64,000 nucleotides of DNA from a bacterium (GTDB taxonomy: Bacteria; Sumerlaeota; Sumerlaeia; SLMS01; JAHLLQ01), in assembly GCA_020444065.1 (NCBI GenBank), contig JAHLLQ010000001.1, forward strand, positions 806,001 to 870,000. The letters are read 5' to 3'. Below the pieces are notes generated by a model that saw only the letters and a list, made by a program, of their open reading frames with translations, searched no databases and was not told the origin of the DNA. The position numbers were made by a program, and so were the translations under genes. Positions 37,834-47,400 of the stretch are shown in pieces; position 1 is the stretch's first letter, and each line of letters begins with the position of its first letter.

Positions 37834-40512
37834 TCAGTTCCGGCTCAACCGCAGTTGCGCTTCTCCAGCGAGAGATTTCCACCGCAACACAGTGGCCTGA
37901 ACGCCGTCGTCCCAACGTACAGAATCCGGGGCATTCGTTGCTCCCTGTTCCATCGTGAGTCTCTGGTGCATGAGGTGAACCTCAAGTGGCCGGGATTGAG
38001 AGACAGAGATGGTCAGATCGATTCTCTGTTCCACAGGACTCGCGGCTTCCACGCTGATTCCCTCCGTTGTTGCAACAGAAGGGGCGCCGGGCCAGATCTG
38101 CAGGATGCGGCGATCATCCATCGTCACAACATCATCGGACAACTTGGAAGATGCCGGAACAAGGGTGTCGACATCGGCCGGGAGCATCGGAATCACTGAG
38201 CCCGCGGCGACGTAGAGCGGAATCCGATCCATCGGCGCGTAGGCCTCGATGTACCTCCCGCCGGCGATTCTCTCGCCCGTCCACCAGTCTATCCACGTCC
38301 CTCGCGGGATATAGACGCTGCGGTGAGTTCCAGGTTGGTAGATTGGCGCAACGAGAATTGAAGGCCCGAACAGGTATTGGAAGTCCTCGCGACTGGCAAT
38401 CGGATCGCTCTGGAATGCCAGGACCATTGGGCGGATGATTGGCATACCAGTCTCATGCGATTCTTTCGCGGCCGCATAGATGTACGGGAAGAGCTGTGTG
38501 TGCAACTTGGCGTACTGGCGATAGATGTCGAGGGACTCTTCGCCGAAACTCCATGGGCCGAGATTCGATGTCATGTGAAGTTGCATCAATGGCGAGAAGC
38601 ACCCGAACTGCGTCCAGCGATTGAAGAGCTCCGGCGTTTGCGTGCCGTGGTAGCCGGAAATGTCATGTCCCCACAGCGAAATCCCAGAGAGAGCTGCTGT
38701 CTGGCCAGCTCGGATCACACCCGGCAGACCATTCTCAAAATCCCAGCCTGCGTGATTATCGCCCGCCCAGCAGTAGGGGAATTTCTGCGTCCCGGCAAAT
38801 CCCGGACGTGCAAAGAGAACGCCGTCGCCATCCATCCGTTCATCGATGTACTTCTGCATGGTTTCGAGATAGAGATACCCAAAGCGTCCCTTCATCTCTG
38901 CCGGTGTCGATCCGTCGTGCAATACGGCATCCAGGACGAATGTGCCTTCGCCATCGTCGCACTTCCAAGCCTTCACACCCCACTTCTTTGTTTTGTCCAG
39001 TTGCTCGAACCACCACTGAACGGCCTCAGGATTCGTGAAGTCCACAAGCCCGCCCTTTCCCTTCCACCAATCAGAGATCATGACCTCGCCATCGGAGTTC
39101 TTCACCAGGAAGCCTTCGTCCGCCGCCTCCTGGAAATTGCTTGAAGGCCCCTTCGCGATTCCGTGCATGTCCTGGACGTTTTCGCTGTTCACAAATGGCG
39201 TCAGCCACAGGCATGTGTAGAAACCGAGTTCTTCCACCCGATCGAACATGGCGCGGGGATCTGTGAACTGCTCGTCGTTCAGCACGAAGTCGTTGTAGCC
39301 GCGCTCCCAGGGACTGTCGATCACCAACACTGAACCGGGAAGATCGTACTGTCGATACTTCTCCACATCCTCAAGCACTTCCTCGCGGTCATTATGCACA
39401 TTGCGGCTCTTCCACGGAGCGAAAGACCAGACTGGAGGGACTGGCGGGCGACCGGTTAGCGCGGTGTACTCCTTCAGCGTATCGCTCAGATCCGGTCCCG
39501 CGATGAAGACCACGCGCAGTTTGTACTCGGTGTAGTTCAGGTGACAGGTGGAACGCTCAGTTGCATTCAAGTCGAATGTTCCGGGCGTGAAGCTATCCAC
39601 CCACACGCCGAAGCCGGAGGAGTTCATGATGAATGGGACGGGCTTGTAGGAAACGGCTCCCTTCTCTCCGGGGTGATCCATGCTGCGCATCGGAAGGATG
39701 TAGCCCTTCTGGTTGATCGAATTGAATCGTTCGCCACCCCCGTAGTAGGAATCGTTGCCCGGCACGCCGAGATCCCATTCATGAAGCCCGCCATCTTCTG
39801 CTTCATAAGTCAGAGAGACTGAACGAGCACCGGCGCATTCGACCGTGAGCACAATCGTCCCATTCGCCAACCGCCCCGGTTGCGAGGAATCGATCACTAG
39901 ATCCTTTTGGGGAACTCCATCCATGACGATGGGTGGAATGAGCAGGTTTCGGCTCACGGTTCCGCGCTCGTTCAAGAATGCGATCATGAGTTGGCTCTTG
40001 GATTCGACCATCGAAATGCGCGCGGCCGAACATGAGATTAGCGCCTCCAGCGTCTCCGGCGGATTTTCCGGATCATAGATGGAGTTTCCATGATCGCCCG
40101 TGCCAGGAACGAACGGATCCGCGGTCCATTCCATCCCGCCGTCCTTTCGCGTGATCACGAATTTGTACTCCGTTCGTCCCGAGGGGATTTGTGCGACTTT
40201 ATACCAGACACCATTCGGAGCAGCCTGCTCCATGGATCCAGTCGAATCATTGGATTCGTATCCTGTCCAGTTGTTGAATTGCCCGGCCAGAAAAACGTTC
40301 GCAGCCTCCGGAGCCTCGAAGGTGAATAGCACGCCGCCTTCCACCTCCCTCGGAGGGCCTGCCTTCTCGATGAAGACAGGTTCCGCGCCCAGACTCGCGG
40401 CGACGATCAACATCAGGAACAAGAACGGCGGAATGAAATGGGAGGAACGAACGCACGCGAGCGCAAACGCTACGAATGAAGTTTTGCGATCTCTTGAGAA
40501 GAGCATATTCAT
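37834..40512 (-). CDS. Exported GH31 alpha-glucosidase with N-terminal CBM48-like domain
   Basis: 892 aa; AGGAG lies 6 bases before the ATG. A long N-terminal hydrophobic segment (about residues 27-43, cleaved near LGA-E) directs export. Residues about 55-150 are a CBM48/AMPK-type module (ANVFLAGQFNNWTGYESND; EYKFVITRKDGGMEW). GH31 N-domain, barrel and C-terminal sandwiches follow: PPVPPVWSFAPW, the nucleophile motif AWKCDDGEG (Asp519) and the acid/base motif WAGDNHAGWDF (Asp585), then SGISLWGHDISGYHG. The family includes alpha-glucosidases, alpha-xylosidases and transglucosidases; next to two GH13 enzymes an alpha-glucosidase is most likely. It is transcribed toward the XylR-type gene, with a 1-bp gap between stops. 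Confidence 0.9.
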   Translation of the reverse strand: MNMLFSRDRKTSFVAFALACVRSSHFIPPFLFLMLIVAASLGAEPVFIEKAGPPREVEGGVLFTFEAPEAANVFLAGQFNNWTGYESNDSTGSMEQAAPNGVWYKVAQIPSGRTEYKFVITRKDGGMEWTADPFVPGTGDHGNSIYDPENPPETLEALISCSAARISMVESKSQLMIAFLNERGTVSRNLLIPPIVMDGVPQKDLVIDSSQPGRLANGTIVLTVECAGARSVSLTYEAEDGGLHEWDLGVPGNDSYYGGGERFNSINQKGYILPMRSMDHPGEKGAVSYKPVPFIMNSSGFGVWVDSFTPGTFDLNATERSTCHLNYTEYKLRVVFIAGPDLSDTLKEYTALTGRPPVPPVWSFAPWKSRNVHNDREEVLEDVEKYRQYDLPGSVLVIDSPWERGYNDFVLNDEQFTDPRAMFDRVEELGFYTCLWLTPFVNSENVQDMHGIAKGPSSNFQEAADEGFLVKNSDGEVMISDWWKGKGGLVDFTNPEAVQWWFEQLDKTKKWGVKAWKCDDGEGTFVLDAVLHDGSTPAEMKGRFGYLYLETMQKYIDERMDGDGVLFARPGFAGTQKFPYCWAGDNHAGWDFENGLPGVIRAGQTAALSGISLWGHDISGYHGTQTPELFNRWTQFGCFSPLMQLHMTSNLGPWSFGEESLDIYRQYAKLHTQLFPYIYAAAKESHETGMPIIRPMVLAFQSDPIASREDFQYLFGPSILVAPIYQPGTHRSVYIPRGTWIDWWTGERIAGGRYIEAYAPMDRIPLYVAAGSVIPMLPADVDTLVPASSKLSDDVVTMDDRRILQIWPGAPSVATTEGISVEAASPVEQRIDLTISVSQSRPLEVHLMHQRLTMEQGATNAPDSVRWDDGVQATVLRWKSLAGEAQLRLSRN

Positions 40513-40884
40513 GAAATACTCCTGCCTGAGATTGGCGGAATAGAAAGCAAACGTCTGAGAAGACAGCTAGTCGATCGGGATTCGGCAATCAATTACACAA
40601 TCCCTCATAAGACTTCCGACATCGCAGGCTGCAGCGCTGATCGTTGGCCTGCCGACTTTGCGAACCAACCGACTTGGACCTCCGAAGTGAGAGGCTCCAT
40701 GTTCAATTGTAGACATGCAAAGCGTGCCTGTTGCTATGTCACGGCGCCCCCAGCACTTAACCCCATTGAAAAGAGGTCGACAGGGCCGGATTGAGGTGCA
40801 ATTAGCACCTGTTGCACACGCACAGGTCCGCTCCTGCCTTTAGGGCGGGTCGTGGACTTTTGAGTTGTGTGGAAATAAAGGTAG

Positions 40885-40933
40885 TCGGGGTGGCGAGACT
40901 CGAACTCGCGCCCCCCTGCTCCCAGAGCAGGTG
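40885..40933 (-). pseudogene. tRNA-Pro(UGG) 3' fragment, degenerate
   Basis: The minus strand from 40933 down to 40885 gives the anticodon arm CCTGC-TCTGGGA-GCAGG, the T-arm GCGAG-TTCGAGT-CTCGC, the 3' acceptor strand CACCCCG and discriminator A. This is the 3' two-thirds of a bacterial tRNA-Pro. Position 33 of the anticodon loop is C instead of the invariant U, the D-loop is shortened (TCTGG-CGCACC), and the matching 5' acceptor strand (CGGGGTG) and D-stem start are absent; no CCA is encoded. It is therefore a truncated tRNA, as left by an integration or deletion event. Confidence 0.7.
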
Positions 40934-41005
40934 CGCCAGAACTCTAATAAGGAGTGATTGGATCTGGTCGGGATTGGCCTCAATCCAGTTGTGCCAGAAT
41001 TTGTG

Positions 41006-41113
41006 CCGGAATTCGTCGAAACAGATGTGGATTCTGAGGACTTTGAGAAATGCGAGATTCTGGAAGCACAGTAATACCAGCATTCTCTGCGTTTTCGGGG
41101 GTGTTATTATCGA
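41006..41113 (+). repeat. 108-bp direct repeat, copy B
   Basis: Same orientation as copy A (30742-30849), about 90 % identical. The minus-strand translation (PENAENAGITVLPESRISQS) matches the tail of the transposase remnant at copy A, but no transposase core is present here, so this is a solo IS end. Its right edge runs into the tRNA-Ser fragment. Confidence 0.8.
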
Positions 41114-41131
41114 ATCCCGCCCTCTCCGCCA
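41110..41131 (+). pseudogene. tRNA-Ser 3'-end fragment (possible attachment-site core)
   Basis: TCGAATCCCGCCCTCTCCGC followed by CA is the T-loop, 3' T-stem, 3' acceptor strand and encoded CCA end of a bacterial tRNA-Ser. The rest of the tRNA is missing and the repeat takes its place. A terminator follows 50 bp downstream, as expected after a tRNA gene. Such 3' ends are common targets of tyrosine integrases; no integrase is present in the window. Confidence 0.6.
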
Positions 41132-41180
41132 GATTTTTTTGTAGAAATTGCTGCACTTGCAGCGACTGAATTGAAGGAAA

Positions 41181-41206
41181 CCCCCTGCTCTTGGGGGCTT
41201 TTTTTC
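41181..41206 (+). terminator. Rho-independent terminator after the tRNA-Ser remnant
   Basis: CCCCC (41181-41185), a seven-base loop and GGGGG (41193-41197) are followed by C and seven T residues. This is a classic terminator on the plus strand, now orphaned downstream of the tRNA-Ser fragment. Confidence 0.8.
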
Positions 41207-41342
41207 GTTGGTGGTTCTCTTTCGTTTCGGGTCTGGATGGGATGAGGCGAATCGAAGATCGCCCACGCAATACCGTCTCGGTTCCAGAATACTGCAAACC
41301 GCATACACTGCAACGGCGATCAGTAGAATTGTCAATGGTGAC

Positions 41343-41909
41343 TCAGGAGGACTTCTCCCCCTGTTCGCGGGCGAGGTGGAGCATGCGATCCAGGATGGCT
41401 TTGCGCTGCTCGGGGGTGAAGGGTTCGTGGTCGACGAGGTGGAAGAACTTCAGTCCGTGCGCGGCGAGCCAGATAATGGCAGCGTCGGCGTTGAAGTTCT
41501 CCCGTTTGCCCCACAGACGATTCTCGAGGTCGTCGAATCGGTCGGATGCGGCTCGGGCGATTTCGGGTTCATTGGCGATGGCAGCGATGATCGCGACGCC
41601 GATCTGGCGATCGTAGAGCGGGTCCTTTTCGGAGGCCTGCGTCGCTTGGAGGTAAGCTTCCAGCTCGGACTTCATGTTGGGGCCAAGGCGCTTGACTTCG
41701 GCTTCGTGGGCAGCGATGGCCGCCTTGCAATGAGCGTCGAGAATTGCGGCGATCAGGGCCTGCTTAGTCTTGAAGTGATAAAGCAGCCCGCCCTTGCTGA
41801 TGCCTGCTTCGGCGGCCACGGCATCGAGCGTCAGGTGCGCAGCGCCGTCCCGAGCCACGATTGTCTCGGCGGCTTTCAGAATACGCTCCTTTGAACTTGG
41901 GCGCGCCAT
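41343..41909 (-). CDS. TetR-family transcriptional regulator
   Basis: 188 aa. The ATG at 41909 has GAAGGG 8 bases upstream and is preferred over a TTG two codons earlier. The TetR N-terminal helix-turn-helix is clear: KERILKAAETIVARDGAAHL then TLDAVAAEAGISKGGLLYHF and KTKQALIAAIL. The C-terminal ligand domain is of the size usual for this family and has a late segment LWLAAHGLKFF-like (IIWLAAHGLKFFHLVDHEPF). TetR proteins mostly repress adjacent efflux or metabolic genes; the neighbours here are recQ upstream and the tRNA debris, so no target is evident. It shares the strand of recQ, 109 bp downstream of it. Confidence 0.88.
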   Translation of the reverse strand: MARPSSKERILKAAETIVARDGAAHLTLDAVAAEAGISKGGLLYHFKTKQALIAAILDAHCKAAIAAHEAEVKRLGPNMKSELEAYLQATQASEKDPLYDRQIGVAIIAAIANEPEIARAASDRFDDLENRLWGKRENFNADAAIIWLAAHGLKFFHLVDHEPFTPEQRKAILDRMLHLAREQGEKSS

Positions 41910-42018
41910 GTGCAATTCCCTTCGAGTGTGGGATACCCCAATACCCCAGTTCGGTTCAATCTCCCCCGGGGGCTCCTACTGGGCAAACAAAATCCCGGGG
42001 CCGGTCAAAACGGTTCCG

Positions 42019-44169
42019 TCATCCACGATTCCGGAGGCAAGCCTGGACGATGCGCAACTGCAAGTAAGTGGCGCGGTGATTCAGGGCTTTCTTGATGGGG
42101 GCGAGTCGGCCGTCGGGCGACTCCTCCAGTTCGGCCTCGATTTCCTCGGCAAGATCGGTCGGCACCCACAGTGTGGCATCGGTCAGCCCTCGATCGCGGA
42201 TGTACGAGGTCAGGTGCCGCTCGATTTCCCGGTTCTCCAGACCAAGCTGCCGGGCTACGGCTTCGAGTGGCACATTGAGGTCGAAGAGTTCGTAGGCGTC
42301 GGGCTTTTTCGCGGCGATTTCCGCTTCGCTGCGGTGGAACCGAGGACGGCTCTGGCGCTGCCAGAGGGCATCCAGGAAGGGCTCCGCATAGTCATTGAGC
42401 TTCCGTTTCCCGACGCCGTGGATCCGCGAGAACTCGATGAGGTTCTTCGGCCTGCGCTTCACGATTTCGTGCAGCGATCGGTCACCAAGCACCATGTACG
42501 GCGGAACCTTGTCGCGCGCGGCCAGTTCCTTTCGCACGGCGCGGAGGCGTTCGAATTCCTGCTGCTGATCGGAGGTCAGATCTCCGGATGCCTCTGGGCC
42601 CTTGGCAGGCTTCGAGGTCCGATCCATCAGGATCGCGATCTTGCGGTTTCGGAGGATCTCCCACCCGCGTCTTGTCACGGACAGAGCGCCGCCCTCTCCC
42701 GCCGCGAGAAACTCATTGGCGCGCAGTTGCTCGATCCAGTCTTCGACGGCTTCCCTGCTCTCTCCGTGCAGCAGGCCGTGGGTGCTGAGCTTGTCGTGTT
42801 CTGCATCCAGAATGGCGCGACGTTTCGATCCGCGGAGGACATCTGTCGTGTAGGCGGCGTTGTGCGCTTCGTCGAGGCGCTTGACGCAGGAGAGGATCTT
42901 CTGCGCCACGGTATGGCTGTCCGGCACGGGAACGAACCCGCCGGAACAATGATCGCAATGCCGGCAATTGTCGGCAGGATAACGTTCGTCGAAGTGCTTC
43001 AGCAAGAGACTGCGGCGACACTCCGTGGCATTGCACCACGCATACATCTTGTCCAGGTGCGCGTTGGCGATGCGCTGCATTTCGGGCGGCGCCTCGCTCA
43101 TGACGAGTTTCCAGGTCATGACGTCCTGGTAGGAGTGCAGGACGACGCTTTCTGCCGGAAGGCCGTCACGCCCGGCGCGACCGCTCTCCTGCTGGAAATT
43201 CTCCAGCGATTTCGGCATGCCCATGTGCACGACAAACCGCACGTCGGGCTTGTTGATTCCCATGCCGAACGCCGTGGTCGCGACAATGATGTCTGTCCGA
43301 TCGTTGATGAAGGACTCCTGGGCGGCGATGCGTTCCTCGGAGTCCTTTCCGGCGTGGTAAGGCAAGGCATCGAAGCCCTTCTGACTCAACTGGTCTGCAA
43401 CGCGATCGGTTTCCTTGCGCGAAATGCAGTAGATGATCCCCGGCTGCCCGGGGTGACGGCGAACGACTTCGATCAACTTGTCCACGGCGCGCTTTCGAGG
43501 CATCGCTGTGTAGTGAATGTTCGGCCGGTCGAATGACCCGCGCAGAACGAGAGGGTCGCGCAGGCCAAGTTGATCGACAATATCCTGGCTGACTTCGCGC
43601 GTGGCGGTCGCCGTGTAGCCGTGCATGTCTGCTTCGGGGAAAACCTCGCGCAACTCACGAAACTGTCGGTACTCCGGCCGGAAATCATGTCCCCACATGC
43701 TGATGCAATGGGCCTCGTCGATCGCGATGAAAGAGACTTCGGACGGACCGAGTAATTGCCGCAGGTCGTCGAGCGCGACGCGTTCCGGGGAAAGATAGAG
43801 GAGCTTCAGGCGGGCTTCGGCCAGCGCCTGGCGGACCTCCCAAGCCTCTTCCTGGGGCTGGCCGCTGTGCAGGCAGCCGGCTTCGACGCCGCTGCGGTGG
43901 AGTTGCATGACCTGGTCGCGCATGAGCGAAATCAGCGGAGAAATGATCAGCGCCATTCCCGGGCGGCGCAGCGCAGGCGCCTGAAAACACAGCGATTTCC
44001 CGCCTCCCGTCGGGAGCACGACAAGGGAGTCGCGCTTCTGCATGACGGCCGTCATGGCCTGGTCCTGCAGAGGGCGGAACTCGTCGTATCCCCAAATGTC
44101 CTTCAGGGTGCCGAGCAGTGCCTGGTGGGTGGAGGCGGATGAGGTCTTGGCTGGGGGCGTGGCGGTCAT
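42019..44169 (-). CDS. recQ: ATP-dependent DNA helicase RecQ
   Basis: 716 aa. Helicase motifs: VVLPTGGGKSLCFQAPAL (I), AIDEAHCISMWGHDFRPEY (II plus the RecQ aromatic loop), MHGYTATAT (III) and QESGRAGRDGLPAESV (VI). The RQC zinc site (CNATECRRSLLLKHF, then CRHCDHC) and winged helix follow. An HRDC domain (FERLRAVRKELAARDKVPPY; LIEFSRIHGVGKRKLNDYAE) and a C-terminal HTH-like extension of about 110 residues complete it. It unwinds 3'-5' at stalled forks and during RecF-type recombination. Slightly longer than E. coli RecQ (about 610 aa) because of the C-terminal extension. No clear ribosome-binding site precedes the ATG. Confidence 0.95.
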   Translation of the reverse strand: MTATPPAKTSSASTHQALLGTLKDIWGYDEFRPLQDQAMTAVMQKRDSLVVLPTGGGKSLCFQAPALRRPGMALIISPLISLMRDQVMQLHRSGVEAGCLHSGQPQEEAWEVRQALAEARLKLLYLSPERVALDDLRQLLGPSEVSFIAIDEAHCISMWGHDFRPEYRQFRELREVFPEADMHGYTATATREVSQDIVDQLGLRDPLVLRGSFDRPNIHYTAMPRKRAVDKLIEVVRRHPGQPGIIYCISRKETDRVADQLSQKGFDALPYHAGKDSEERIAAQESFINDRTDIIVATTAFGMGINKPDVRFVVHMGMPKSLENFQQESGRAGRDGLPAESVVLHSYQDVMTWKLVMSEAPPEMQRIANAHLDKMYAWCNATECRRSLLLKHFDERYPADNCRHCDHCSGGFVPVPDSHTVAQKILSCVKRLDEAHNAAYTTDVLRGSKRRAILDAEHDKLSTHGLLHGESREAVEDWIEQLRANEFLAAGEGGALSVTRRGWEILRNRKIAILMDRTSKPAKGPEASGDLTSDQQQEFERLRAVRKELAARDKVPPYMVLGDRSLHEIVKRRPKNLIEFSRIHGVGKRKLNDYAEPFLDALWQRQSRPRFHRSEAEIAAKKPDAYELFDLNVPLEAVARQLGLENREIERHLTSYIRDRGLTDATLWVPTDLAEEIEAELEESPDGRLAPIKKALNHRATYLQLRIVQACLRNRG

Positions 44170-44357
44170 GGTGGGTCAACGGGAGCAGTGGGAGCGTTCG
44201 CTCTACGCAGAGGGCAACGGGCCCGATTGTCAAGGGACTCGGACGTTTGTCGGAAATTCCTGGTATTGTCGGGAACCATTCGCCGAGAGCAGTTGTCGAA
44301 GTTCCTACATTGCCGGAATAGAACACAGAATCGCGGACTGCCAGACCGTTATGTTCG

Positions 44358-44386
44358 TTGACGCCTGTATTTCTGTGCGCTATCCA
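44358..44386 (+). promoter_or_regulatory. Candidate sigma-70-type promoter of the large exported protein pair
   Basis: TTGACG (44358-44363), 17 bp, then TATCCA (44381-44386). It lies in the 296-bp divergent space between recQ and the gene starting at 44466, leaving a leader of about 70 nt. Confidence 0.4.
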
Positions 44387-44465
44387 GGCATTGGGAGTGA
44401 AGGATTGGGGTGGGATTCTGCTGCACTCATTCGTTTTTCCTGCCATCTTACCGGAGGTCGTTGCC

Positions 44466-47400
44466 GTGAGGACTCTCTGCCGTCTTGCCGTTGTGATTCT
44501 CGTACTGGCGGCCGCTGTCGCCCATGCTCAGCAGCCGGACCCCTCGCCCACGCCGGCGGGGTTTGTTTTTGTCCCGTATGATAAAATGGAGGGCCCCCGT
44601 TTCTCCAGCGACCAGTCGGTGCTGGTACCCTATGCGGAGTTCCTTCGTCTGAAAGGCGCGGATGGCCCAAAGAGCGATTCGCCGGAGTTCGAGCCCGTCG
44701 CGGCGATCTCCAGTGCGCGCTACGTCGGTCACGTCGTGGATGATGTGGCGGCGTTCGACGTGGAGTTGCGAATCGAGGTCCTGGCGCGGGGCGACGACTT
44801 CCTCGTCGTTCCGCTTCCTTTCACTGGCGCCGCGATCGAGTCCGCAACCGTGGAAGGCCCGCCTGCATCGCTCGCTCCGCCGGAATCGGGTGGCGGCCTT
44901 GTGCTGACGGTTCGCGGCGAGGGCGAGCGTGTTCTGAACCTGCGTCTCGCGACGCAACTCGAAACCCAGGGGGTGGAGAAGCACTTGAGGTTTACGACAC
45001 CGCGGGCGGCGGCCAGTTCCATCGAGTTACATGTGCCGGAAAGCGTGCTGCTGGTAGAGATTTCCGACGGATTGCCAGCGCGATTGGGCGAAGCGCCGCA
45101 AGGCGAGTCGATGATCCTGGCCTCGGCTGGATCGGGGGATCGCGTTGTACTGGCATACCGCCCGCGGGCGAAAGAAGAGGGCGCCGCTGCCGAAACGCGC
45201 CTTTCTGTCGATCAGAAGCTTGTTCTGCAGGTTTCGCCGCGCGATGTTCAGATTCGCGTGCGCTTGTCGGTCGATGTGCTGAGCGGCGAGGCGCAGTCGA
45301 TGGCGCTGCGCGTGCCACCGGAGGTGCGCTTGCTGGGCGTCTCGGGGTCGTACCTGAAGAGTTGGTCGGAGCCGAATGCGAATGGTGAAATGAGCATCGA
45401 GCTTGTCCGGCCGATGACGGAAAACTTCGAGATCGCACTGGATGCGCAGATGAGCGACGACAACGCTCGCCTCGTGATTCCGGAAATCCGCTGCATGAAC
45501 GCTGCGCGGGAGAGCGGCACTATTGTCGTCGTTCCGACCGAGGGCCTCTACCTGTGGCCGGATCGCACCAGCGGTCTGGATGCGATCTCTGCGGTGCAGG
45601 CGGGATCGTCCTCGCTGGCTGCACGCGCGTTCCAGTACGCCCAGCCCGGTTGGGAACTTGCACTGACGCGCCAGGAAATTCCCGCCCGCCTGCGGGCCGA
45701 ATCTATTGTCCTCTACGAAGTGACAAACGACATGGTGCGCATCAAGTCGCGGCACCACATCGCCGTGCAAGCGCGCGGCATATTCGGCGTTACGCTTGAG
45801 ATTCCGAAGGACTACGAACTTCGCGAGGCCGGGCCGCCTGACCTGGTTGCCGGATTCCGCGCGTCGGACGGCCGCGTTGAGGTCAACTTCCGTGGCGAGC
45901 AACGCCAGGCGGTCGACGTGGAACTGCGACTGCAGCGCTCTCGTCCTTCAGTGGAAGGGCGTGTCCAACTCCAGCCGATTCGCATCGTGAATGCGGAGGA
46001 AGATCTTGGAGACATTGTACTGGCGGCGCCACTTGCACTGAAGGCAACGGAGGTTGAAGCGAAGGGACTCGAGCCGACGGATGTGCGCTTGCTGCAGGGC
46101 AAGCTGAGTAATCTGCGATCAAGCGACCTCGTATCTGTCTTGGGCTATCGTTACTTCTCCCCCACATTCCAGGGCCTGGTGGCAATCGAACGTCAGCGCA
46201 CGCGGTTGACGTGCGAGACAGAGAACCTTGTTTCCATTATGCCGTCACTGATGCGAATCGATGCGACGATGAACTACACTGTGGAGTTCTCCGCGACGGA
46301 TGAATTCCAACTGCTGGTTCCGACATCGGCCGGCGAAGATGTCCGCATCACGGGCGCGGATATCAAAGAGAAGGTACGCTCCACACCAGGGCCGAACGAT
46401 GAGTTGACAACATGGACGGTTCGGCTGCAGCGGCGCGTGCTGGGTGGTTACACACTGCGTGCCTCCTTCGATGTCCCGCTGGAAGGCGCCGAATCCGGCA
46501 AGCCGGTGAATGTCTCCGTCCCCATCGTATGCGTGGCGGGCGTGGCTCGCGAAACCGGACATGTTGCCGTGGCGCGCGGTGAGAACCTTGAGGTGCGTGC
46601 GTCCGTGTCCGAAGGGCTGGAAGTACGCGACGTGAAGGAACTGCCCGCTTCGCTTGCGAATGCGTTCCTCGGATTCCGGTATTTCGAGCCCAGGGAAGTA
46701 GACCTGAAGCTCGAACTGATTCGGCATGAATTGGAGAGCGTTCTGGGTGCACTCATCCGCCGCATGCACATCGATTCCGTCGTGAACGAGCAAGAGAAGA
46801 TTGTTCACGAGGTCTATCTGGAAGTGCAAAACAATCGCGAGCAATACCTGGAGTTGAAGCTGCCGAAGGGCGTCGAGATCTGGTCGGCGTCCGTGCGGGG
46901 AGCGTCCGTGCGCCCGGCAATTCGCGAAGCCGATGGCGCCAGCTTGATTGAGCTCACAAAGTCCGAATCGAAGGATTCTGCGTTCCGCGTGCGGCTGATC
47001 ATGCACCAGACGCTGGAAGGCAATGACCTCGGGCGGAGCGGTACGCTGCGCTTCGATCCACCCGAACCACTGAACATCCCGGTGCTTCGAACAACGTGGC
47101 GGCTCTTCCTGCCGCGCGACTATCGCTACGTGAATTTCGGCGGGACGATGCGACTGAATGAAGGCGGCACAACGCCGTGGATCGAGCCGGCGACGGAAGC
47201 GCTGTTGAACGATCTTCCGGCTGGAATCGCAGGGGGAGTTGCGCGGCCTTCGCTGAATCCGCGAGTCTCGCATCCGCAGATGAACTACGATGCCCAGGAG
47301 ACAGACGCGGAGCGACAGGCCCGCCTGCAGGGCGCTGCGCTGGACATCGCGATCGTGAAGGAAGGAGCGCAGTTCCAATTCAGTAAGTTGAGCGGGGTCG

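Larger units (their letters stand above)
40513..41342. other. Non-coding region with tRNA fragments, IS-end repeat and terminator
   Basis: About 830 bp. The first 370 bp hold no gene; there is one small inverted repeat (AGGTGC-AATTA-GCACCT, 40794-40810). From 40885 onward it contains a broken tRNA-Pro on the minus strand, repeat copy B, a 22-bp tRNA-Ser 3' end and a strong terminator. Short ORFs crossing it are products of the tRNA and repeat sequence and are not counted. Confidence 0.65.

Noticed and set aside
40794-40810. Inverted repeat AGGTGC-AATTA-GCACCT as an operator or terminator
   Set aside because: Short, isolated 300 bp from any gene start, with no T-run or second copy to support a function.
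40802-41335. Short ORFs (177 aa minus, 110 aa plus) over the tRNA remnants
   Set aside because: They translate tRNA and IS-end sequence; such products are common false genes.
41794-43536. 580-aa plus-strand ORF opposite recQ
   Set aside because: It is an antisense shadow of the clearly conserved recQ frame; its sequence has no domain features.
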